A stretch of 64,000 nt of DNA from the NCBI GenBank assembly GCA_948144175.1, contig CANXME010002283.1, forward strand, positions 62,001-126,000, written 5' to 3'. Below are positions 11,389 to 21,141 of this stretch, piece after piece; position 1 is the first letter of the stretch, and each line of letters opens with the position of its first letter. The notes under the pieces were generated by a model. That model was not told the DNA's origin. It ran no database searches and saw nothing but the letters and a program-made list of their open reading frames with translations. The translations under genes were made by a program, and so were the position numbers. This DNA comes from Closterium sp. NIES-65 (lineage: Eukaryota; Streptophyta; Zygnematophyceae; Desmidiales; Closteriaceae).

Positions 11389-11509
11389 AGAATTGAGGAA
11401 TGAATGGAACTAGCAAGCAGGTGGGTACAAGTACGAAAACCTAAGAGAGTTGTACCCCATATTGTGTACCCCACTACAGCCTACACAGACTATAGCATAT
11501 GAGTTTGAC
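11389..11509 (-). repeat. C2 5' LTR joined to integrase
   Basis: 121 bp, almost identical to the LTR at 7639-7762 but lacking the outer TG and with the inner CA altered (GAGTTTGACT). In element sense its 3' end abuts integrase codons instead of a primer-binding site, the signature of a deletion by short-homology joining. Confidence 0.8.
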
Positions 11510-11510
11510 T

Positions 11511-11946
11511 AGGTGGTCTGTCCGTACTATCACGTCTGCTCCCGTGAGGTAACATCGCCATACGTTGAATGCGTACACGGTCGCCAACATCTCACTGTCG
11601 TGTATCGGGTAGTTGCGTTCGAGCGGGTGAAGCTTGCGGGATACATACGCAATTGGCTGGATGCCGTTCCCGAAGTCGTGCACCAGTACTGCTCCCACAG
11701 CAATGTCGCTAGCAACGGTGACGAGCTCGAACGGACGGTGCGGATCTACGATGTGAAGCATGGGCGGCGAGCACAAAATCTGTTTGAGGGCCGAGAAGGC
11801 AGCTTGCTCTTTCTCCCCCCATGTGTACTCAACCCCCTTCCTCAGCAGGTCGGTCAACGGGGCAGTCAATTTCGCCATGTCGGGGACGAACCGGCGCACG
11901 TAGTTGGCGAACCCCAAAAAACTCTGCAGCTTGGTCAAGTTTATTG
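11511..11946 (-). pseudogene. Gypsy-B RT C-terminus and RNase H fragment
   Basis: The minus-strand frame starts TKLQSFLGFANYVRRFVP, the RT thumb/connection of Ty3/Gypsy. It continues through QAAFSALKQILCSPPML to RNase H (ASDIAVGAVLVHD, YPIHDSEMLA) and ends at VRTDH. The first catalytic Asp of RNase H (usually in T-D-A-S-D) is Val here. The TDH residues are also encoded on the far side of C2 at about 7630, but with different bases, so the two flanks may come from different Gypsy-B copies. The upstream part is cut by Copia C3. Confidence 0.87.
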
Positions 11947-12078
11947 TGTGAGAAATGAAACGAGAATGGATGAACTATGAAATGAAGTGAGTACAAATAT
12001 GAAACCCTAATTGGTTGTACCCCCTATGGGATACCCCACTATAGCCTACACAACAGCATAAGCTATAATGTTCTGACA
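11947..12078 (-). repeat. C3 3' LTR
   Basis: 132 bp from TGTGAGAAATGAAACG to GTTCTGACA, followed by the polypurine tract and 3' UTR (12079-12284). It is closer in form to the C1 LTR (same length) than to the LTR at the other end of C3. Confidence 0.85.
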
Positions 12079-12284
12079 CAACCCCATAGGCAAAGTGGGG
12101 GAGAACTAGGGGTCACAAGACCAGACAAGCAAAGCAAGCTAAGGGTGGATCACCAAGTCACCACACAGTCCGAGCACAGGGTCAAGGCCACACGGCCAGT
12201 TCACATGCAAGAGTACACACATATATATAAAGCTAGACAAGCAAGAGCAGGTATATATATATATATGTGAGAGTACAAGCAAGG

Positions 12285-15200
12285 TCAAGAGGAGAGTAAG
12301 TGAGGCAGGACGGGCACAAGACCCAGCTGGGTGCAGAAGCGCAGATGATCACAAGGCGGAAGTGCCTTGGTGAAGACATCAGCAGTGTTGGCCTCAGAGG
12401 CCACGTACACAAGCCGCAACTGTCCACGCTGCTGTAGCTCACGAGCAAGGAAGTAGCGGAGAGCAATGTGCTTTATTCTATGCTCCAGTCGCTGCTCTCG
12501 ACACAAGGCCAGCATGGCCTTGTTGTCTACGTACAGGACTGGAGGAGAACGAGGCGGCTCTCCAAGGTCGGTCAGCAGGTAGGTGAGCCAGCGAAGCTCC
12601 TGTGCAGCCATGGCCCCGGCGTAGATCTCAGCCTCACAACTGAAGCCAAGAACAGAAGACAAGCGAGTAGCCCGCCACGAAATAGAGCCGGAACCAAGGC
12701 TGAAGGTGTAACCCTGTGACGACCGCTGCGTAGCCTGGTCGTCAGCCCAAGAAGCGTCCGCGTGCCCAGTGAGGACCACTGGACTCCGCCCTCCAAGCAC
12801 TAGCCCCATGCCCGACGTACTGCACAGGTAGCGCAACACCCTCTTCGCTGCAGCCATGTGCTCTGGTCGGTGTCTCCCAGGAGCAACATAGCGTGCGAGA
12901 ATGCTAAGAGGGTATGCAAGGTCAGGTCGTGTGCAGGTCATCAGGTACATGAGGCAGCCAACAAGCTCTGGGTACGGGCCACTCGACTCTATGGACTCAT
13001 CCGAAGGCAGAGCTGAGAGCGAGTGCCGAGTAGACAGAGGAGTGGCCTGAGGCGAGGAGTACGTGAAGCCGAAGCGCTGAAGGACCTGCTGCACCATGTG
13101 TGACTGAGTCAGGGTAATGGTGCAGCGTGCTCTGTCCCGGGTGATCTGCAAGCCAAGGTAGCTGCGCAGTTCACCCAGGTCTGTGCACGTGTGTCTCTTC
13201 TGCAGTTCGGACTTCACGTAGGCGAGTCCAGCAGTGTCAGCTGTGGCAAAGACCAATTCGTGGACGTACACGAGGATGTAGAACGGCGGCAAAGAGGTGT
13301 CGGTGCGCAGAAACAGCGACTGGTCGGCAGTAGAAGGAGCAAACCCAAGAGCCGCAAGCGTAGTCCTCAGTGTGTCGTGCCACTCACGTGGCGCCTGGCG
13401 GAGACCGTAGACTGGACGCCGGAGACTCCACTGGGTACCAGGAGGGAAAGACCCAGTGAAGCCAGGTGGGCGACGCAGCCAGATCTCCTCGTGAAGGCTG
13501 CCCTACAAGAAAGCTGTGCTGAAGTCAAGAGAGTGCAGCTCGTAGTCACGGTGAGCAGCAACGTGCAGCAGTACCCGAAGAGTGGTCATCTTCGGGGTGG
13601 GGGAGAAGGTCTGAAAGTAGTCAACTCCCTGCCGCTGACTGAAACCACGAGCCACGTAACGCGCCTTGAAGACAGGCGGAGAACCCGGCGGCCGCTTCAC
13701 CCTGAAGATCCACATGCCACTGACGATGTTCGCCCCAGGAGGGGGGACAGCGTCAACGTAGGTGCCTGTGGACTTCCAGGAAGCCAACTCTGCATCCATA
13801 GCTGCCTGCCACTGAGAGGAGTAGGGACCCTCTATCGCCTCCGCGTAAGAGCGCGGAGTCGGGATGTCAAGTGCATCCGGGTCTCCCTCAGGGGTAAGCA
13901 ATACGGACACGAGATGAGGTGAAGCAGCTCCCAGACACTGGAACTGCTCCTGCCTGTCCTCAAGGACGTCCGTGCCAAGGGCACACTCACCCCCGACGGA
14001 CGGAGGACAGACAGACTAAGACTCAGCAACAAGACTAGCAGCGTAGTCTAAGCGACAGCGAGCAGCAAAGTCGAGGAGCTCAGTAACGAGAGCAGACGCA
14101 GCAGTAGACTCAAAAGAAGGGTTAGTGACAACAGTAGCAAGGAGACGCGTGACAGTAGGACTGGCAGCACGAAGAGAGTCCAACTCCGGGTCGGCAAGAG
14201 CAGGAAGAGAGGACTCAGGAGGAGAAGGCAAAGGGGCACGCAGAGGAGCAGTGGACGGACGGAGAGACATCCGGTGCGTGCCAGGGATAGGAGGAGGACG
14301 CTCACGCGAACCGCGACCACTAGTGCGAGTAGCACGGACACGCGACGCAGGGCGAGACGCAAGCTCACGACGCTCAGCCAGACCTCTAGTAGGACCAGTG
14401 TAGGGAGAAGGAGGAGGCAAAGGGGAGGTAGGCTGCAACTGTAGCTGGGACGGGACAGGCTGTGGACACTCTAAGGGAGGAGCAGGACCAGTAGAAGGTG
14501 GAAGACCAAGAACCTGCTGCAAGAGTGGAACGAAGTACGGACGAGGCTGCGTGGCGACGCCAGAAGCAGCAGGGAGAGCACCAGAACCCTCAGCGGGAGC
14601 ACCCGCTCCAACAACACCACCAGTAGCTCCAGAACCTCGAGCAGCACCAGGAGCACCCCTAGCAGGACCGCCAGCGGTAGTCGCAGCGCCAACACCCTCA
14701 GCAGCACCAGCTCCAGTCGACCCCGCAGGTCCAGCAGCTCCAGTACGAGCACCCCCGGGACCCGCGACAGCAGCACCCACAGTAGCCGACGAAACTCCAG
14801 CACCAGCAGCACGGCTCCAGCGCCGGGCAAACCACTCGCGCAGCTCCTGTGGAGAGAGTGGCTCCCGGCGAGACGTAGCACCCGGAGAACCTCCAGGCAG
14901 AGCACCTCCAGTAGGAGCACCCACTCCAGCAGCACCTCCAGGAGCTCCAGAACCTCCAGCAGCAACAGGAGCACCCCCAACAGGACCGCCAGTGGTAGTC
15001 TCAGCGCCAACACCCTCAGCAGCACCAGCTCCAGCCGAACCTGCAGGCCCAGCAGCTCCAGTACTCCCAGGACAAGCACCTCCGGGACCCGTGACAGCAG
15101 CACCCTCAGTAGCCGACGAACCTCCAGCACCAGCAGCACGGCTCCAGCGCCGGGCAAACCACTCGCGCAGCTCCTGTGGAGAGAGTGGCTCCCGGCGAGA

Positions 15201-17723
15201 CGTAGCACCCGGAGAACCTCCAGGCGGAGCACCTCCAGGCTCAGCACCCCCAAGCTCAGCACCCCTAGGCTCAGCACCCCCAGGCTCAGCACCCCCAGGC
15301 GTAGCACCCCCAGGCTCAGCACCCCCAGGCTCAGCATCCCTAGGCTCAGCACCCCCTGTAGCCAAAGATCCTCCAGTACCAGCTGCACGGCTCCAGCGCC
15401 GGGCAAACCACTCGCGCAGCTCCTGTGGAGAGAGTGGCTCCCGGCGAGACAAAGCACCCGGAGAACCTCCGGGCGGAGCACCTCCAGAATCAGCACCCCC
15501 AGACCCGGCACCCCCAGGCAAAGCACCCCGAGGCGTAGCACCCCCAGGCTCAGCACCCCCAGGCACAGCACCTCCAGGCTCAGCACCCTCAGCAGCACCA
15601 GAGTCACCAGTGACCTCGACAGGCTCGACTGCGTCTACCTGGGACACACCTGAAGGGGCAGGACCCTGATGGGGGAGGGGGTCTACCTGGGGGGGACCTG
15701 GTACAAGGAAGAGCGGGGGTGGGGGGAGGGACGGAGTGCGGTAGGGGAAGAGGCGGTAGTAGGGGACCGACTCGTCGAACGTGACGTCCTGGAAGGACAG
15801 AACACGGCGAGAGGTGGGGTGGTAGAACTGCCACCCAGGCGCGTCAGGGGGGAACCCCAAGAAGACACAAGGAGCAGCACGAGCGGACAACTTGTCCGCA
15901 GACAAGTCGCGGACAAACGCTCGAGATCCCCAGACCCGGAACGCCGACGCACCGCCAACCTTCCCCGTCCACAGCAAGGCTGGGGAGGTCTCCGGCCTGG
16001 AGACCTTGGGGTGAAGGTTGAACTGATGCGCCGCGTATCTGACCGCAAACGGCCACTGAAAATGGGGGGCAGCCGCATGCATCATAGACGTACATGCGAC
16101 GTCCATGACCATGCCAATGCGGCGCTCAGCAATCCTTTTTTGCTGCGGAGAGTCCGGAAGCGTGAAGGTCTGACGGATGCCCCGTGCGCGACAGTAGGCT
16201 CTCAGAAGGCCAGAGGAAAACTCTCCGCCTCTGTCAGAGTGCAGACGCAGAACAGGAAAGTCCGAGCCAAAGCTCTGCCTGAGCTGGAGACGAGCTGCGC
16301 CGATCTAGTCGATCAGCACCGCAGTGACATCACCCTTGCTGCGCAAGGGGAAGACTGAGGTGTAACGCGAGTAGTCGTCAACAACGAGCAGGAAGTAGCG
16401 CTCGTGACCCTTTCCACGGACGCGGGCTGGGCCCCACACGTCCATGTGAAGCGTCTGCAACGGGGCCTCTGTCGGAGGAAACTGGGAGGAGTGAGGGGCA
16501 TCACGCTGGCGCCCCTCGACACAGGGGACACAGGTAGGGCCAGGGCCCTGAGGAAGGGGAGGGAGGGACCGGGGGAGGCCAGAAACAAGAAGACGAGAGG
16601 CCATGCCTCTGAGCCGAAGCAGAGAGGGGTGACCAAGGCGGTGGTGCCAGAGGAGAGTCTCGTGAGACAGGAGACGACACTAACAGGGGGCAGACTCAGG
16701 ACCAGACCTGGACGCTGCAGCAAACACCTGACCTGACACAGCTACCCTACCAGGCTCAGCAACTGGAGGAGACGCAGTGGTCAGTGAGTACAGGCTCGAC
16801 CCCGACCGACGAGTAAACGTGGCCAGGTGTCGGCCTGTCCGAGCGTCCGTGCAGTGGGTCACCCGCTGACTCGCAGGAGTGAACTGGTGAACCCCCGCAT
16901 CCTGCAGGTCAGCACCACTCACCAAGTTCGTAGAGAACGAGGGGAGGTAAAGACCAGACAGGGTGCCAGAGGGGGTCGCCGGACATGGGAGGACAGTGGA
17001 GAAGTGAGCAAGGACAGGGCCCCCAGAGGGGTTTGCCAGAGAGACTGCAACTGGCCGACCAAGTGGCGTGAGTGTGGTGCAGTCTCGAAAGAAGGAGCGG
17101 GAAGCCCCCGAGTCAAGGGTGAAGGTGTGAGAGGCCGGAGCCGACGCGGTACCTGAGAGAGCAGACTCACCCGCACCTGAGGAAGCAGACTCACTAGCAC
17201 CTAGAGCAGCAGCCGCACCTGTACCTGGAGCAGGAGACACACTAGCACCCAGAGCAGCAGCCGTACCAGCAGCTAGAGCAGCAGGATCTATACCCGGGTC
17301 AGGCGGTACGCACAGGTGACCGGCACGATCAGCACTAGTAGGCAATGCATACATGGCAGTGAGAATAGCATCATAGTCAAGAGCAAATATATCTACCCTC
17401 TGCCTAAGCAACTCCACCCAGTCGGGGAGCTCAGCCTCGTCGCCAAACACGGTACGCCAGGCGTCGCTCAGACGTGCAAAGCAGCGGGACGGTGTGTGAC
17501 TAGGCGTCCCACAAGGCTGACCAGTCCGAGCACCAGTGCGAATCACGTAAGAGCAGCGAACAGAACTGAGAGACCCTCTACTCTGAGCGTACCACTCACG
17601 AAGCTGCTGGGGCGTGAGAGACGCGCGTGGGCGTCGTTGGAGCTGCATCTGGCTCGGCCGGAGCCGACGCGGTACCTGAGAGAGCAGACTCACCCGCACC
17701 TGAGGAAGCAGACTCACTATCAC
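12285..17723 (-). pseudogene. C3 gag tail-protease-integrase-RT-RNase H, one frame with nonsense codons
   Basis: From 17723 to 12285 almost everything lies in a single minus-strand frame, so decay is mostly by stop codons. They are TAG after SGPESAPC (about 16680), TAG for Trp after VLID (about 16304), TAG after VAES (about 14016) and TAG for Gln in AFLQG (about 13502). Protease has TLDSGASRSFFRD, the pre-integrase segment HHRLGHPS, and integrase DVWGP, HSDRGGEF and AERRIG. The RT active site YVDD is changed to YVHE (13257-13268), removing a metal-binding Asp. Even with the stops ignored this RT should be inactive. Confidence 0.9.
14551..15607 (-). repeat. C3 hinge: pentapeptide repeats and repeated RREPLSPQELREWFARRW blocks
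   Basis: The hinge is longer than in the other copies. It alternates GGAEPGG-type pentapeptides with at least three near-identical blocks RREPLSPQELREWFARRW, each followed by SRAAG(A/T)G, so a larger unit of roughly 270-380 bp has been duplicated. C2, C6 and C8 carry one such block each. Confidence 0.82.
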
Positions 17724-18180
17724 CTAGAGCAGCAGCCGCACCTGTACCTGGAGCAGGAGACTCACTAGCACCCAGAGCAGCAGCCTCACCAGCAGCTAGA
17801 GCAGCAGGCTCTATACCCGGGTCAGGCGGTACGCACAGGTGACCGGCACGGTCAGCACTAGTAGGCAATGCATACATGGCAGTGAGAATAGCATCATAGT
17901 CAAGAGCAAATATATCTACCCTCTGCCTAAGCAACTCCACCCAGTCGGGGAGCTCAGCCTCGTTGCCAAACTCGGTACGCCAGGCGTCGCTCAGAGAGGC
18001 GAAGCAGCGGGACTGTGTGTGACTAGGTGTCCCACAAGGCTGACCAGTCCGAGCACCAGTGCGAATCACGTAAGAGCAGCGAACAGAACTGAGAGACCCT
18101 CTACTCTGAGCGTACCACTCACGAAGCTGCTGGGGCGTGAGAGAAGCGCGTGGGCGTCGCTGGAGCTGCATCTGGGCGCC
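17135..18180 (-). repeat. 523-bp tandem duplication in C3 gag/protease border
   Basis: The sequence starting CCGGAGCCGACGCGG at 17135 recurs at 17658, a period of 523 bp, and the second copy ends near 18180. Both encode LTPQQLREWYAQSRG, the Cys-His cluster RCSYVIRTG...CGTPSH and the SALSGTASAPA stretch. As 523 is not a multiple of three, the copies are in different frames. A third LTPQQLREWYA block follows at about 18240-18300. Only the 17135 copy is fused to the protease. Confidence 0.88.
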
Positions 18181-18419
18181 GCCAGTAGTAGTAGCAGCAG
18201 TAGTGGTAGCAGTAGCAGCGCCGCCACCCCTACAACCCCAACCAGCGTACCACTCACGCAGCTGCTGGGGCGTGAGGGACGTACGCGGACGTCGCTGGGG
18301 CTGCATCTGGCTCCGCCAGTAGGAGCAGGAGCAGGAGTAGCAGCAGTAAGGCAGGCAGCCAGGCAGGCAGGCAAGTAAGCAAGCGGCGGGCAGTGCGCTA
18401 GCAGGGCAGGGGCTCACTA

Positions 18420-19400
18420 GTGGTGGGAAGAGCAGGCTCGTCGACTCGGCGACTCGGCAACTCGGCGGTGCGGGCGGCTCGGGCGGCTCGACGTCACGGC
18501 GGCTCGGCAGCAACTGCGGCTCGGCGGCTCGGGCGACTCGGGCGGCTCTGCGGCAACTGCGGCTCGGCGACTCGGCGGCTCGGGCGGCTCGGGCGGCTCG
18601 GGCGGCTCGGGCGGCTCGGGCGGCTCGGCGGTACGGCGGCTCGGCAGCAACTGCAGCTCGGCGGCTCGGCGACCCGGCGGCTCGGGCGGCTCGGTAGCAG
18701 CTCGGCAGCGCCGGCGGCTCGGTGGTGACGGCGGGGCCGCTTGGGGACGGCGGCGGGGCCAGGTGGAGCGGCGACGGGGCCAGCAGAGGTGGCGCCGGGG
18801 CCGCAGGGTAGGTGACGGGGCCAGCAGAGGCGGCGCTGGGGCCGGGAAGGGCGGCGCCGGGGCCGAAGAGGTAGGCGACGGGGCCAGTAGAGGCGGCGCC
18901 GGGGCCGGTAAGGGCGGCGTCGGGGCCAGCAGAGGTGGCGCCGGGGCCGGGAAGGGCAGCGCCGGGGCCGCAGGGGTAGGCGACGGGGCCAGCAGAGGTG
19001 GGGCCGGGTCGGGAAGGGCGGCGTCGGGGTCGCCGGGGTAGGCGACGGGGCCAGCCGAGGTGGCGCCGGGGCCAGGAAGGGCAGAGCCGGGGCCGCAGGG
19101 GCAGGCGACGGGGCCAGCAGAGGCGGGGCCGGGTCGGGAAGGGCGGCGTCGGGGTCGCCGGGGTAGGCGACGGGGCCAGCCGAGGTGGCGCCGGGGCCAG
19201 GAAGGGCGGAGCCGGGGCCGGGATGGGCGGCGCCGGGGCCGCAGGGGTAGGTGACGGGGCCGCTAGGGCGGCGGATCGGGGCCGCGAGGGCGGCGCGACG
19301 CGGCCGCTAGGGCGGCGCGACGAGATGGGGCCGCGACGGGGTAGCGGGGAGTGGCGCGCCTAGAAGGAACGGGGCCGCGCGCCAGAGAGAAAATCGCCGC
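18420..19400 (-). repeat. C3 5' leader of GC-rich tandem repeats
   Basis: Between gag and PBS lie two arrays. 18440-18720 consists of 9-bp units close to GGCGGCTCG (+ strand). 18770-19260 consists of longer, irregular units built from GGCGCCGGGGCCGG, GAAGGGCGGCG and GACGGGGCCAGCAGAGG. No coding similarity is apparent. C6, C7 and C8 have arrays in the same place with other units that share the core CGGCCCC in RNA sense. Confidence 0.82.
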
Positions 19401-19485
19401 GCGCCAAAGGGGCGTGCGACAGATCGAGTAGCAGCGAAAGCAGTAGTAGGGCCCACAGGCCAGGAGCATATGTGCTCTGAAACCA

Positions 19486-19614
19486 TGTGAGAATGAACGA
19501 GAATGAATGCAGTATGAAAGAGTTGGGTACAAGTACTAACCCTAATTGGGTTGTACCCCATATAGGCTACCCCACTACAGCCTACACAAAAGCATAAGCT
19601 ATAATGTTCTGACA
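19486..19614 (-). repeat. C3 5' LTR and variant PBS
   Basis: 129 bp from TGTGAGAATGAACGAG to GTTCTGACA. In element sense the LTR is followed by TGGTTTCAGAGCA, one base from the plant Copia PBS TGGTATCAGAGC that pairs with initiator tRNA-Met. The next bases resemble those after the PBS of the element at 36601 (CTCCTGGCCTGTGGGCCC). Confidence 0.83.
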
Positions 19615-19852
19615 GGCGCGACCCTAAGCGCGCTTCGGGCAGGGGCGGGACACGTCCCGAGCAGGAAAAAAAAGTCTGTGGGCCCTAGGAACAGTTCCCA
19701 CCAGGGAACCTGCTCGATACCATGAGAAAAGAGAACGAGAATGATTGGACTATGAAAGAGTTGGGTACAAGTACTAATCCTAATTGGGTTGTACCCCTTA
19801 TGGGCTACCCCACTACAGCCTACACTAATGTATAAGCTATAATGTTCTGACA
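19615..19852 (-). mobile_element. Stub of another Copia: leader end, PBS, 5' LTR
   Basis: 19723-19852 is a 130-bp LTR (TGAGAAAAG...GTTCTGACA). In element sense it is followed by PBS TGGTATCGAGCAGGTTCC (19705-19722) and a short piece of leader that ends where the C3 LTR begins. The leader matches that of C8. The body of this element is not present in the window. Confidence 0.83.
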
Positions 19853-20113
19853 GTCTCCGTCGTGGCGGACGACGCCATCACTGGCCACGCTCGCGGGTTG
19901 CCCCACACTTCCGTGTTGCGATGCCTGTGGTGCGGGTTGTACCGGAGTGCCGGATGCTTGTGATTGTGCTTGTTGTGCTCGTGCGACATCGTTCTGCAGG
20001 GAAGTGCGTTCCGCCGTCAGCGCCGCGATTTCTTCTGAGTTTTTGTGCAGTTGTCGCAGCAGCTCGTCCAGGCGGTTCTGCGTGAGTGTCGTGGCATCGA
20101 TGTGTTCGGCCAT
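19853..20113 (-). pseudogene. Gypsy-B1 gag N-terminus fragment
   Basis: ATG at 20113 (minus) starts MAEHIDATTLTQNRLDELLR, the same protein start as MAEHINVTTLTQEHL at 53905 in Gypsy-B2. A short coiled-coil-like, Gln-rich stretch follows, then GQPASVASDGVV. The frame is cut at 19853 by the Copia stub. The rest of gag, the protease and the first half of RT are absent from this copy. Confidence 0.83.
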
Positions 20114-20280
20114 TACGAAGGGTGTCGGCTCGACTTAGTCTAGGCGCAGTCGTGGCTGCACGCGTTTACGAGAGAACGCGAGGACAGCAGCTCCTGGAGG
20201 CTAAGGTGCGTGAGTCCCTTCAAGTGAAAAAATCAAAAGTTGATTTCCTGGGGTGCGGAGATGCGCGGTCCGAAAAGAAA

Positions 20281-20611
20281 GAGGCTTTGAATACTAAGTG
20301 TTACAGGTGCAATGAATCGAGGTATCGAGGATTGCACTAAGTGTCAAACGAGTACACAATGTGAGCGAAGGCATGAGCAAACATTTATACGCGAAACATG
20401 CAAACGGTAACACGTGCGAGCTAGCTAGTGCTAGGCTGGCATCGAGGCTCGGGCTAGTCTCGAAGTGTAGGCCGACACGGCCGGGCCAGCGGTGCATGGT
20501 TTGGTGAAAACAGTGTGCGCGAAGTCGGCGAAGCCCCGTTAGCAGTAACGGGCGAACAACGGCTGCTGCTCTACGCTGTGTTGCAGGATGCACTAATGTC
20601 GAGAAAATTCC
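20281..20611 (-). repeat. Gypsy-B1 PBS and 5' LTR
   Basis: LTR 20299-20611 starts TGTTACAGGTGC on the + strand and follows the LTR at 4796-5122 over most of its length. The outer end is lost after GAGAAAATTCC, so no target duplication can be read. The adjacent sequence 20281-20298 is a mutated form of the reverse complement of the PBS seen intact at 53722. This LTR is the boundary between the retroelement nest and the POP1 upstream region. Confidence 0.82.
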
Positions 20612-21141
20612 GCGGCCAGTGCTTGTCTGCATGGCTTGATTTCCAAGAACGTCCACACCGTTCAGTCTACCCCGCTATAGAGCAGTGGGAGGCGCAGAGC
20701 GTACAGCATCAGAGCAGTGGCGTGGCGCGAGGCGGTCCGTATAACGATCGTGTAGTTTGAACAGGGAGCCTCCCTGTACGTTGCCGGCCATGCGTCTTCG
20801 ACGTCCGCGCGTCGCGTCGGGCCCATTCCACTTTAACGACTAGTCCGCTCACCCCACGCCACCCCGAGTCAAATAGTGATCAAATTGTGATCTTGCGAGC
20901 GAACATGTAATGGCATTACCAGGAATCATGCGCAAGGGGTGATGCCAATGGACCAAAGCAGGGCGATCGTCTGCTCGCGCCACCACATCTGCTGAACCGT
21001 TTCTTCGCCCCGCGCGCACACATTGCGCACACACCCGCGTCTCCCAGACCAGTCAATACCACAGCGCAGTTGCCAAGGGCTCACACGCCAGAATCCCGGC
21101 TCTACACCGTCCCTCCCTTTTCCCCACCCTCCGCTCTCCGC
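20612..21141 (+). promoter_or_regulatory. POP1 upstream region and 5' UTR
   Basis: 530 bp of apparently unique sequence between the Gypsy-B1 LTR and the POP1 start codon. I see no canonical TATA box at a convincing place. GTGATC occurs twice 9 bases apart (about 20877-20892). The last 40 bases before the ATG are pyrimidine-rich (CCCTCCCTTTTCCCCACCC), like a plant 5' UTR leader. No other gene was recognised. Confidence 0.5.

Larger units (their letters stand above)
7639..11509 (-). mobile_element. Copia element C2, internally deleted
   Basis: Related LTRs at 7639-7762 and 11389-11509 flank RNase H, reverse transcriptase, hinge and part of integrase. The 5' leader, gag, protease and the start of integrase are gone. 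The integrase codons for FCRAQGIRQTF run straight into the 5' LTR at about 11389, with a 4-bp overlap (TTCT in element sense). No exact target duplication is visible: the left flank is GTGTG and the right flank does not match. Confidence 0.85.
11947..19614 (-). mobile_element. Copia element C3, near full length but chimeric
   Basis: LTR (11947-12078), 3' UTR, RNase H, RT, hinge, integrase, protease, glycine-poor gag tail, GC-rich repeat leader, PBS and LTR (19486-19614) occur in order on the minus strand. The N-terminal half of gag (the MATPS...EFCAKN region of C6 and C8) is absent. The two LTRs differ at many positions and flanking pentamers do not match (TATTG, GGCGC), so the two ends probably come from different insertions. 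Confidence 0.87.

Noticed and set aside
12285..17723. Predominance of in-frame TAG codons, several at conserved Gln positions, suggesting UAG reassigned to Gln as in some ulvophyte algae
   Set aside because: TAG also replaces Trp, Glu, Tyr, Arg and Ser codons in the same elements, frameshifts and deletions accompany them, and POP1 uses CAG for Gln with an ordinary TGA stop. Most changes fit C-to-T decay.
18763..19363. Long open frames in the GC-rich leader arrays (Gly/Ala/Arg-rich proteins)
   Set aside because: They follow from a tandem repeat without stop codons, occur in several frames and strands, and sit in the untranslated leader of Copia.
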